Of a DNA stretch of 64,000 nt, positions 26,020-33,392 are shown one piece after another. Origin of the DNA: an uncultured Granulosicoccus sp. (GTDB lineage Bacteria; Pseudomonadota; Gammaproteobacteria; Granulosicoccales; Granulosicoccaceae); NCBI GenBank assembly GCA_947492525.1, contig CANLNQ010000027.1, positions 32,109 to 96,108 on the forward strand, given 5' to 3'. The notes beneath the pieces are model-generated. The model was given only the letters and a program-made list of their open reading frames with translations. It did not search any database and had not been told where the DNA came from. The position numbers and the translations under genes were made by a program. Within the stretch, counting starts at the first letter, position 1, and the number at the start of each line of letters is the position of its first letter.

Positions 26020-26029
26020 GTACCTTTGG
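26020..26029 (-). promoter_or_regulatory. Inverted copy of the CCAAAAGTAC-type motif
   Basis: GTACCTTTGG on the plus strand is CCAAAGGTAC on the minus strand, one mismatch from the site at 22779-22788. It lies ~135 bp before the dehydrogenase start. A weak TTGGCC-N16-TATCTT promoter overlaps the same region. Confidence 0.35.
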
Positions 26030-26162
26030 CCACTATGGCAACTCCGGTATCTTGGCTAGACTGCAAGTTCAGCGGTGTGGCGTCCCGGAGGGCCTCTTGC
26101 TAATGCAACACCGCGCCATCTGTCTCTTTGCGGGCATTGAACGTCCATACCAGGAGTAGCGA

Positions 26163-27947
26163 ATGAAGCGAAAACACACCATGCTGGCCGTTGCCAGCAC
26201 CCTTGCACTCGGTGTTGCAGGGGTTTGCAGCACGGCTGTCGCAGCGGATGTGTCCATTGAGGACATCATGAATGATCAGGCCAGTGGGGGCGATATCGTG
26301 TCCTACGGTCTCGGGCCTCGTGGACAACGCTACAGCCCGTTGTCCACGCTGAACAAGGAGAACATCAAGAATCTCTATCCCGTCTGGTCTTTTTCCTTTG
26401 GCGGTGAAAAGCAGCGCGGACAGGAATCACAACCTCTGATCAAGGATGGCGTCATGTACGTCACTGGCTCCTACAGTCGCATGTGGGCCATCGACATCGC
26501 CACGGGCGAAGAGTTGTGGCAATACGATGCGCGTCTGCCCGAAGGCATTCTGCCATGCTGCGATGTTGTCAACCGAGGCGCTGCCATTCTGGGCGACAAG
26601 GTATTCTTCGGTACGCTCGATGCGAAGATCGTGGCACTGGATGCCAAGACCGGCAAGGTCATCTGGCGCAAGCGAATCGGTGATTACGAAGCAGGTTATT
26701 CCTACACGGCAGCACCGTTGATCGTGCCCACCGAGGCCCATGGCCCCTTGATCCTGACCGGCAATTCCGGTGGTGAATTCGGTATCGTCGGCCAGGTGGA
26801 TGCCAGAAATCCGGATACCGGTGAACTGGTCTGGTCCAGACCGACCATTGAAGGCCACATGGGCACGCTCAATGGTGAAGAATCCACCATGACCGGCAAG
26901 AAGAACGAAACCTGGGCCGGTGACCTGTGGCAGAACGGTGGAGGCGCTACCTGGTTGGGTGGTACCTACGATCCCGATACACAACTGGCGTATTTCGGTA
27001 CAGGAAATCCTGCACCCTGGAACAGTCATCTGCGTCCGGGAGACAACAAATGGACCTCTGCGCGGATAGCCATCGATCCGGAGAACGGTGAGATCGTCTG
27101 GGGCTTCCAGTCCACGCCGCACGACGGATGGGATTATGACGGTGTCAACGAGTTCATCTCCTTCGACATGGAAAAGGACGGTGAAACCATCAAGGCGGGT
27201 GCAACGGCTGATCGAAACGGCTTTTTCTATGTGCTTGATCGAACCAATGGCGAATTCATTTCGGCCACACCATTCGTGCGGGACATTACCTGGGCCAGTG
27301 GCGTCGACGAAAATGGTCGCCCATTGTTCAATCCGGAGAATCGCCCGGGCAATCCAGCGGAAAGTGCCGATGGCAAGAAGGGTGAATCCATCTTTGCGGT
27401 TCCCGGCTTCCTCGGTGCCAAGAACTGGATGCCGATGGCCTACTCCCAGAAGACCAGCAACTTCTACATCCCGTCGAATGAGTGGGGTATGGATATCTGG
27501 AACGAGCCCATCACCTACAAGAAAGGGGCGGCATACCTCGGGGCTGGCTTCACCATCAAGCCTCTGTTCGATGATTACATCGGCTCTCTGAAAGCAGTGG
27601 ATCCGTCCACTGGCGAGATCAAATGGGAATACAAGAACAAGGCGCCATTGTGGGGTGGTGTACTGACCACCGCAGGCGGTCTGGTGTTCACTGGCACGCC
27701 GGAAGGCTATCTCAAGGCGTTTGACGACGAAACCGGTGAAGAGCTCTGGAAATTCCAGACCGGTACCGGCATCGTATCGTCTCCGATCACCTGGGAGCAG
27801 GATGGCGAGCAGTATGTTGCCATCGTGACCGGTTGGGGTGGAGCCGTGCCATTGTGGGGCGGAGAAGTCGCCAAGGTGGTCAGCTACCTGAATCAGGGTG
27901 GTTCCGTCTGGGTGTTCAAGGTGCCTGAAGGCCTGGCTTCTCGCTAG
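26163..27947 (+). CDS. PQQ-dependent alcohol dehydrogenase, predicted lanthanide-dependent
   Basis: A 594-aa periplasmic quinoprotein; AGGAG precedes the ATG and the signal peptide ends around STAVAA. Eight-bladed propeller with tryptophan-docking motifs ([40 protein letters not shown]). The vicinal disulfide is C132-C133. Metal/PQQ ligands are E205, N282 and catalytic D324. D326, two residues on (WDYDG), is the extra Asp that marks lanthanide-binding XoxF, ExaF and PedH enzymes; Ca-dependent MxaF has Ala and ExaA has Ser there. It oxidises primary alcohols, delivering electrons to cytochrome c. Subfamily (ExaF/PedH ethanol type versus XoxF) is not certain. Confidence 0.93.
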   Translation: MKRKHTMLAVASTLALGVAGVCSTAVAADVSIEDIMNDQASGGDIVSYGLGPRGQRYSPLSTLNKENIKNLYPVWSFSFGGEKQRGQESQPLIKDGVMYVTGSYSRMWAIDIATGEELWQYDARLPEGILPCCDVVNRGAAILGDKVFFGTLDAKIVALDAKTGKVIWRKRIGDYEAGYSYTAAPLIVPTEAHGPLILTGNSGGEFGIVGQVDARNPDTGELVWSRPTIEGHMGTLNGEESTMTGKKNETWAGDLWQNGGGATWLGGTYDPDTQLAYFGTGNPAPWNSHLRPGDNKWTSARIAIDPENGEIVWGFQSTPHDGWDYDGVNEFISFDMEKDGETIKAGATADRNGFFYVLDRTNGEFISATPFVRDITWASGVDENGRPLFNPENRPGNPAESADGKKGESIFAVPGFLGAKNWMPMAYSQKTSNFYIPSNEWGMDIWNEPITYKKGAAYLGAGFTIKPLFDDYIGSLKAVDPSTGEIKWEYKNKAPLWGGVLTTAGGLVFTGTPEGYLKAFDDETGEELWKFQTGTGIVSSPITWEQDGEQYVAIVTGWGGAVPLWGGEVAKVVSYLNQGGSVWVFKVPEGLASR

Positions 27948-27962
27948 TTCTTCGTGATGTCG

Positions 27963-27997
27963 CCGGACCCGGGAACCTTCCGTGTTGCCGGGTCCGG
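27963..27997 (+). terminator. Hairpin after the PQQ alcohol dehydrogenase gene
   Basis: A perfect 10-bp stem CCGGACCCGG/CCGGGTCCGG with a 15-nt loop, 16 bp after the stop codon. It lacks a T-run, so it may be a Rho-assisted or mRNA-stabilising end. Confidence 0.55.
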
Positions 27998-28101
27998 ATG
28001 CAGTGCCCTTGCGGCATCGACCCGATTGCTCTTCAACGCCAGGATCGTTATCGGACTGAAGTAGCAGTCAGCGTTCGACAAGTCAATGTCTCACGGTATG
28101 G

Positions 28102-28554
28102 ATGGCTGACGGTATGGATGATCCGGGTCAGAACCTGATAGTTGATGAACATCCCTTGTTCCGTGAGGCATTGGCAAGGGTTCTGCGACAGGTCTTTCCC
28201 GAAGCGGTTTCCCGAGAGGCCGACACGGTGGACGGGGCGGTTGCCATTCTGCAGACCGACGGTCTGTTCGATGTGGTCATGCTGGCCTTGAATCTGGCGG
28301 GCATCGAGCGCTTCGATGGCCTGATGAAGCTGCGCAACCTCTTTCCCCGACAACCACTGCTGCTGTTCGCCGATTCTGACAACAGCTGTGTGGTTGAAGA
28401 GGCCATTGCACGCGGTGCGGCGGGGATATTGCCGAAGGTGCTGGGACAGGACGCCTTGTCCACCGCCATTCGCACTGTGGTCCGCGGTGATATCTACATT
28501 CCCGAACCGTCGATGTCGATTGACAATGACGATGACAGGCTGTTGCTGACTTAA
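28102..28554 (+). CDS. Orphan receiver-domain protein lacking the phospho-accepting Asp and the output domain
   Basis: A 150-aa NarL/FixJ-type receiver: LIVDEHPLFREALARVLRQ gives the acidic pocket (D15, E16) and AAGILPKV the conserved Lys112. The strand that should read LLDLNLPG reads MLALNLAG, so the phosphorylatable Asp is Ala62. The protein ends RLLLT-stop exactly where a LuxR-type HTH would begin, and the stop codon is the first unit of an octamer repeat array. LuxR regulators (AgmR/ExaE/EraR) usually control PQQ alcohol dehydrogenases, so this may be the decayed remnant of such a regulator or a phosphorylation-independent protein. Confidence 0.72.
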   Translation: MADGMDDPGQNLIVDEHPLFREALARVLRQVFPEAVSREADTVDGAVAILQTDGLFDVVMLALNLAGIERFDGLMKLRNLFPRQPLLLFADSDNSCVVEEAIARGAAGILPKVLGQDALSTAIRTVVRGDIYIPEPSMSIDNDDDRLLLT

Positions 28555-28658
28555 TGACTTAATGAGTTGGTGACTTGGTGACTTGGTGTCTTGGTGTCTT
28601 GGTGTCTTGGTGTCTTGGTGTCTTGGTGTCTTGGTGCCTTGATGCCTTGATGCCTTGA
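28547..28658. repeat. Fourteen-unit octamer tandem repeat
   Basis: Fourteen 8-bp units in order: TGACTTAA x2, TGAGTTGG, TGACTTGG x2, TGTCTTGG x6, TGCCTTGA x3. The first unit supplies the TAA stop of the receiver gene. The array lies between convergent genes; the remaining ~60 bp to the FIST gene hold nothing recognisable. Confidence 0.95.
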
Positions 28659-28721
28659 TGCAGAGGCGCCATGTTGTTTCGACGTCCTGATATTCCGATG
28701 CCCTGGTGCTGTTCAGTCTTG

Positions 28722-29948
28722 CTAGCGCTTTGATTCCGTCTGCGATTCTTCCACCGCTTGCACCTGCTCCGGCGGTACCCCGATGGCGATACCGGTGAAG
28801 GTCTGGTTGATGTGCATGGAATTGAATTGCTCGCCATAGGTATTGAAGCCGACGAAATTCTTTTCACGATACAGCTCCGCCACGCGATGGGTGGTCTGGC
28901 GGTGCAAGGCATCGAGCTTGCGGTAGATGCAATCGAAGCCGAACAGGATGTCGATGGTGCCGACGTGCTGCTCCAGTTCCTCGATGGCCTGACGGGAAGA
29001 CGCCACCATGCCTTCCGAGCGTGCCAGGGTCATGACCAGACCGTTGTCGATGGCGCAGAAGAAGGTCAGGGACTGATCATCGTTGAGCTGCTGTATCGAA
29101 CGGCAATAGTATTCGCCGCCGAAGCGAATGATGACCGAATACGACGCGAAGCTGCCTGAATACAGTTCGTCGGGCTTCATGTCGATCGCATTGGCATAGG
29201 CCAGGGCGGCAGGTTCGGCATTGAATTCATTGACCCGGCGTAGATCGGGGTCGGCTTCGGTCACCACCAGCTTGTGCTCGGTGGGTACGAAATTGTTGTT
29301 GGTAAACAGCCGGCAAGGCAGTTTGCAGTCGATCAACGTCAGAATGGCTGCGCCAGACAGGACCTGACCGTTGCAGATCTGCCAGGTCTTGTCGAAGTGG
29401 AGATCGTCACCGGCAGAACCACCGACCAGCGGCATGCCCTCCAGGCCTCTGTCGATGGCGACGGTCACAGTTTCCTCCGAATAGGAAAGACCATCGATCA
29501 GCAGCAGGGCAAACTGCGTATGCGATTCGTCCGTGGCTGTCAGGGATTCCAGAAACTGCTCTTTGTGTCTGGCGCTGAGCTCTGCAATACTCTCCATGCC
29601 CAGGTTGGCGGCGTCGGTCATGACGGCGCAACGCGCCTCGAACCAGCGCGATGGCAGAAGGATGGCGATGAAACCGTTTTCCTGCATGCCATCGGGTGTG
29701 ACTTCACCACTGGTGGAGCAGCCACAATAAGGCAGGGACGGGCAACGCTGCTGCAGACCTGAGACCAGCTCTGCCGGTTCATGCCGGTTCACGGAGAACC
29801 AGACGATGGCAAGTGCTACCGGTTGTTCCTCGGCTATTTCGGCGAGCCGGTCGCACAATTGTGCAGTATCTGCCGTTTCGCTCCACAACACCTGTATGCC
29901 GCTGGTGTAGCGTTTCAGGGATACAGGCTGGGATGCGGATCTGTTCAC
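28722..29948 (-). CDS. FIST domain sensory protein
   Basis: A 408-aa soluble protein with FIST_N (PF08495; ~40-235, including LPYCGCSTSGEVTPDG and GMPLVGGSAGDDL) followed by FIST_C (PF10442; ~250-395, including NTYGEQFNSMHINQTFTGIAIG). FIST proteins are ligand-binding sensors; relatives bind heme/NO (NosP), and others accompany PQQ-ethanol-oxidation regulators in pseudomonads. It is convergent with the degenerate receiver gene and close to the PQQ locus, which suggests sensing linked to alcohol metabolism, though no kinase is adjacent. Confidence 0.87.
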   Translation of the reverse strand: MNRSASQPVSLKRYTSGIQVLWSETADTAQLCDRLAEIAEEQPVALAIVWFSVNRHEPAELVSGLQQRCPSLPYCGCSTSGEVTPDGMQENGFIAILLPSRWFEARCAVMTDAANLGMESIAELSARHKEQFLESLTATDESHTQFALLLIDGLSYSEETVTVAIDRGLEGMPLVGGSAGDDLHFDKTWQICNGQVLSGAAILTLIDCKLPCRLFTNNNFVPTEHKLVVTEADPDLRRVNEFNAEPAALAYANAIDMKPDELYSGSFASYSVIIRFGGEYYCRSIQQLNDDQSLTFFCAIDNGLVMTLARSEGMVASSRQAIEELEQHVGTIDILFGFDCIYRKLDALHRQTTHRVAELYREKNFVGFNTYGEQFNSMHINQTFTGIAIGVPPEQVQAVEESQTESKR

Positions 29949-29996
29949 GGATTCAGCGCAATGGCACGGTAGGGACCACTGAGTGTGTCATAGAGT

Positions 29997-31070
29997 TCAC
30001 CCGGAGGTGAAGGGGTGATTTGCAATCGTCTTTTCCATTGCGCTGGCAAGTACCGCGAGGGTCTCTTCCGTTTCCTGCCAGCCCATACAGGCATCGGTGA
30101 TGCTCTGCCCGTAGGTCATCTCCGGCATTGGTGCCATGGCCTGCTTGCCTTCCACCAGGTGACTTTCGATCATGAGCCCGGCAATCAGCGACGATTCTTC
30201 GGGCAGGCGCCGAGCAATATCGGCGGCAACCAGGGCTTGTCGCTTGTGGTCCTTCAGGCTGTTGCCGTGGCTGCAGTCGATCATGATGCGCGGCGAGATA
30301 CCCCGCTTCTCCTGAGCCTCACTGGCGGCCCTGACGCTGGCACTGTCAAAATTCGGTTCCTTGCCGCCCCGAAGAATCAGGTGCGCATCCTCATTGCCAC
30401 GCGTCCTGAACAGGGCGATGCGACCTTCACTGGTCGGACTGAGAAAGGCATGGGCATGGCTGGCTGCCTGGATGGCGTCGATGGCGATGCCGACATCGCC
30501 ACTGGTGGCATTCTTGAATCCCACCGGACAGGAGAGGCCCGAGGCGATCTCCCGGTGCACCTGGCTTTCGGTGGTTCGAGCACCGATGGCTCCCCAGCTG
30601 ACCGTGTCGGCATAGTACTGGCCGGTTGCCGCGTCGAGGAATTCACAGCCGGCGGGCATGCCGATGGCAGCCAGGTCCAGCAGCAGTTTGCGCGCCTTGA
30701 AAAGCCCTTCATCAATCTGGAAGCTGTTGTCCATATGAGGATCATTGATCAGGCCTTTCCAGCCGATGATGGTGCGCGGTTTTTCGAAGTACACCCGCAT
30801 CACGATCTCCAGGGTGTCGCTGTATCGCAGTCGAAGCGTGTTCAGCTGCCCGGCGTAGTCCAGCGCGGCCACCGGGTCGTGAATGGAGCAGGGGCCGATG
30901 ACGACCAGCAGCCGCGGATCGCGTCCATGGATGATGTCAGCAATGCGTTGGCGGGTGCCGGCAATCGCGTCGGCGTGATCGACGGGCAAGGGCAGTTCGG
31001 CGGCAAGCTCGGCCGGGCTCTGCATAGCGACAATCGATTCGATTCGAACGTCGGAAGTGGGGTTGTTCAT
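29997..31070 (-). CDS. aroG: 3-deoxy-7-phosphoheptulonate (DAHP) synthase, class I
   Basis: Condenses phosphoenolpyruvate and erythrose 4-phosphate in the first step of the shikimate pathway. 357 aa, similar to the E. coli AroFGH isozymes (~350). Landmarks: LLVVIGPCSIHDP near residue 55, MRVYFEKPRTIIGWKGLINDP near 90 (PEP/metal site), SCPVGFKNATSGD, LILRGGKEPNFD and MIDCSHGNSLKDH. I cannot decide which aromatic amino acid inhibits it from sequence alone, so the symbol is generic. Cytoplasmic. It appears to be a single-gene unit. Confidence 0.92.
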   Translation of the reverse strand: MNNPTSDVRIESIVAMQSPAELAAELPLPVDHADAIAGTRQRIADIIHGRDPRLLVVIGPCSIHDPVAALDYAGQLNTLRLRYSDTLEIVMRVYFEKPRTIIGWKGLINDPHMDNSFQIDEGLFKARKLLLDLAAIGMPAGCEFLDAATGQYYADTVSWGAIGARTTESQVHREIASGLSCPVGFKNATSGDVGIAIDAIQAASHAHAFLSPTSEGRIALFRTRGNEDAHLILRGGKEPNFDSASVRAASEAQEKRGISPRIMIDCSHGNSLKDHKRQALVAADIARRLPEESSLIAGLMIESHLVEGKQAMAPMPEMTYGQSITDACMGWQETEETLAVLASAMEKTIANHPFTSG

Positions 31071-31224
31071 GGTGTTTGATCTGACGATGGCAGCGGCGGC
31101 GTGAACGTGTAGCCGCGCGAGTCAGTCATGATAACGCAGGAGTGCCTTGCGGGTATGGGATCGACAGCAGGGAACTGGCAGGACGCCTGCGCTGCGTCAG
31201 CTGGCGAAATTCAGGGCTGACCGT

Positions 31225-31427
31225 GGCAGAAGGCAGAAGGCAGAAGGCAGGGATCAGGGATCAGGGATGAGGGATCAGGGATCAGGGATCAGGAAACAGG
31301 GATCAGGAAACAGGAAACAGGAAACAGGAAACAGGAAACAGGAAACAGGAAACAGGAAACAGGAAACAGGAAACAGGAAACAGGAATCAGGAATCAGGAA
31401 TCAGGAATCAGGAATCAGGAATCAGGA
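31225..31427. repeat. Mosaic 7-bp tandem repeat array (~29 units)
   Basis: About 29 heptamers over 203 bp. GGCAGAA units change to GGATCAG, then a long run of GGAAACA, then GGAATCA. It fills most of the 391-bp gap between the DAHP synthase start and the permease stop. The unit sequence drifts along the array while the 7-bp period is kept. Confidence 0.95.
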
Positions 31428-31453
31428 CCGGGTGGCTGATGCGACCCGGTCCT
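31424..31453 (-). terminator. Hairpin terminator of the galactoside ABC transporter operon
   Basis: A perfect 10-bp stem AGGACCGGGT/ACCCGGTCCT with a 10-nt loop, 8 bp past the permease stop. It merges into the heptamer array on its far side; there is no U-tract. Confidence 0.6.
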
Positions 31454-31461
31454 GCACGGCC

Positions 31462-32313
31462 TCAACCCTTGGTTGCACCCAGGGTAAGACCTGCAATGAA
31501 GTGCTTTTGCATGGCGAAGAACATCAGTACCGGTGGAATGGCGGCAAGCAGGGACGCTGCTGATACCAGTTGCCACTGACTGACAAACTGACCGTTGAGC
31601 GCTCTGACACCCGCTGTGATGGGCAGTGCATGATCGCCCTGGATCAGCACGGTCGCCCAGAAGAAGTCATTCCAGATGAAGGTGAAGATCAATACCGAGA
31701 GAGCAGCGATGGCAGGTTTCACCAGCGGCAGAACCAGATACCAGAAGATCTTGAATTCACCGACACCATCGATTCGGGCAGATTCGATCAGCTCATAGGG
31801 CAAGGCCTTGATGAAATTGCGCATGAACAGGGTGCAGAAGCCCAGCTGGAAGGCGGAGTGGAACAGCACCAGACCCTTCACCGTATCGTACAGACCGGTG
31901 TTCACGGAAAGATCGCGAACCGGCACCATCAGAATCTGGAAAGGCACGAAGTTGCCTGCCACGAAAACGAAGAACAGTGGCACCGCCCACTTGAAGCGAT
32001 ACACCGACAGTGCATAACCGGTCAGACAGGACAGTCCGACAGCCAGAATGACGGTGGGGATGGTGATGCGCACCGAGTTCCACAGGTACATGCCGGCCTT
32101 GGACTGCTGGAAGACCGCTGCATAGTTCTCGATCAGCAGGAAGTCCGACGGCATGCCGAAGATGTTGCCCTGATTGATGTCGATGGCCGGTCTGATGGAG
32201 GTCAGAAAGATGGCCAGCAGTGGCAGCAGCCAGATGAACAGCGCAATCGGCAGGATGATCTGGTAGCCGGTACGCACACCGGCGGATGAGTTTTCTATCG
32301 GTTTCGGAAACAT
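31462..32313 (-). CDS. Carbohydrate ABC transporter permease (MalG-type)
   Basis: A 283-aa inner-membrane permease with six helices. The ABC-coupling EAA loop reads ELIESARIDGVGEFKIFWYLVLPLVKP (~185-210). The ATG at 32313 has AAGGG ~9 nt upstream; the frame stays open to 32709, but that stretch overlaps the other permease and is not protein-like. It starts 5 bp after the first permease ends. With the 32319 permease, the binding protein at 33393 and probably the unlinked ATPase at 42460 it forms one CUT1-family sugar importer. Galactosides are the likely substrate given the flanking glycosidase genes. Confidence 0.92.
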   Translation of the reverse strand: MFPKPIENSSAGVRTGYQIILPIALFIWLLPLLAIFLTSIRPAIDINQGNIFGMPSDFLLIENYAAVFQQSKAGMYLWNSVRITIPTVILAVGLSCLTGYALSVYRFKWAVPLFFVFVAGNFVPFQILMVPVRDLSVNTGLYDTVKGLVLFHSAFQLGFCTLFMRNFIKALPYELIESARIDGVGEFKIFWYLVLPLVKPAIAALSVLIFTFIWNDFFWATVLIQGDHALPITAGVRALNGQFVSQWQLVSAASLLAAIPPVLMFFAMQKHFIAGLTLGATKG

Positions 32314-32318
32314 GAGCT

Positions 32319-33251
32319 TTACCCTTTCTCGTCCTGATACATGCGCCAGAGGAAGAAGCTGATGTAAACCAGCATGATGAGGAACAGAACCGTCGCAATG
32401 GCCGAACCATAACCGTAGCGGAAGCCGTATTCGGACAGCGCGGTTTCGAACATGTAGTAGGCCAGCACATTGGAAGAACCGTAGGGCCCGCCCTGCGTCA
32501 TGATGGCAATGAGATCGAAGGAGCGCAGCGCGCCGATCACGGTTACCACCACAGCGATGAAGGTGGCAGGCTTGAGCTGCGGCAGGATGATGTACCAGAG
32601 CATCTTCCAGCCCTTGGCATTGTCGAGTCTGCCGGCCTCTACCTGGTCGGGAGAGACATTGTTGAGTCCGGTGAGATAGAGAATCATGCAATAGGCGATC
32701 TGTGGCCACAGGCCTGCCAGGATGATGCCGAAGGTCACCAGATCTTCATCGGCGAGAATCGCTGGAGGGCTTGCGCCAAAGAACTTCCAGACGATACCGA
32801 CAATACCGAAATCGGGGTTGTAGAACCAGGTGAAGATCAGTCCCACCACCACCTGAGAGATGACGAAGGGAAAGAAGAACAGGGATTTGTAGATGCGGAT
32901 GCCGGTTACCGTCTGATTCAGGAACAGGGCTATTCCCAGCCCGGCCGGTACCGCAAGCATGTACAGGACAAGCCACCAGACGTTGTTGACCAGGGAGGTG
33001 TAGAAACGATCGTCATCCATCAGCTCGACATAGTTGCCCATGCCCACCCATTCCTTGGGCCCGAGACCATCCCAGGCATAGAACGATATCCAGATGGACT
33101 CGAAGATGGGGGCTATGACGTAGATGAAGAAGAAGATGAGTCCGGGGGCCAGAAACAGCCATGGGGCCATCTTGATGCGATTTCTGTGCAGCCAGCTGCG
33201 TTTTCCGTGTGGGGCATTGAGCGTAGCGGCATTCCCGTTATTGGTCGCCAT
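32319..33251 (-). CDS. Carbohydrate ABC transporter permease (MalF-type)
   Basis: A 310-aa six-helix permease. The first helix is APWLFLAPGLIFFFIYVIAPIFESIW. The EAA motif is QVEAGRLDNAKGWKMLWYIILPQLKP (~200-225). FDLIAIMTQGGPYGSSNVLAYYMFETA near 250 is typical of sugar CUT1 permeases. It is separated from the upstream binding-protein gene by 141 bp containing a hairpin that may set the ratio of binding protein to permease. Confidence 0.92.
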   Translation of the reverse strand: MATNNGNAATLNAPHGKRSWLHRNRIKMAPWLFLAPGLIFFFIYVIAPIFESIWISFYAWDGLGPKEWVGMGNYVELMDDDRFYTSLVNNVWWLVLYMLAVPAGLGIALFLNQTVTGIRIYKSLFFFPFVISQVVVGLIFTWFYNPDFGIVGIVWKFFGASPPAILADEDLVTFGIILAGLWPQIAYCMILYLTGLNNVSPDQVEAGRLDNAKGWKMLWYIILPQLKPATFIAVVVTVIGALRSFDLIAIMTQGGPYGSSNVLAYYMFETALSEYGFRYGYGSAIATVLFLIMLVYISFFLWRMYQDEKG

Positions 33252-33316
33252 GAACAGTATTCCTCATTGCTGTGACTTGTCCCTGTGTGGTCTTTTCATA
33301 GTGTGCCAGGGTTGCA

Positions 33317-33339
33317 GTGAGCCGCGATTTGCGGCTCAC
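33317..33339 (-). promoter_or_regulatory. Intercistronic hairpin between binding-protein and permease genes
   Basis: A perfect 9-bp stem GTGAGCCGC/GCGGCTCAC with a 5-nt loop and no U-tract. Such hairpins after ABC binding-protein genes (as in malE-malF) protect the upstream mRNA and lower downstream expression. Confidence 0.5.
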
Positions 33340-33392
33340 CTTTCTTGTGGCAATTGCAGCGGCACCAACGAGAAAGTGCCGTGCGATAGGTC

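Noticed and set aside
28547..28658. CRISPR array
   Set aside because: Units are 8 bp in direct contact with no spacers, and no cas genes are present. The same reasoning excludes the arrays at 9873, 31225 and 43650.
31147..31563. 138-codon ORF running through the heptamer array
   Set aside because: Its product is almost entirely a Gly-Asn-Arg-Lys-Gln-Glu-Thr repeat created by reading the 7-bp array; it has no non-repeat protein-like part and overlaps the permease 3' end.
32314..32709. N-terminal extension of the MalG-type permease
   Set aside because: It overlaps the MalF-type permease in another frame, is rich in His/Arg/Cys and lacks membrane segments; the ATG at 32313 has a good ribosome-binding site.
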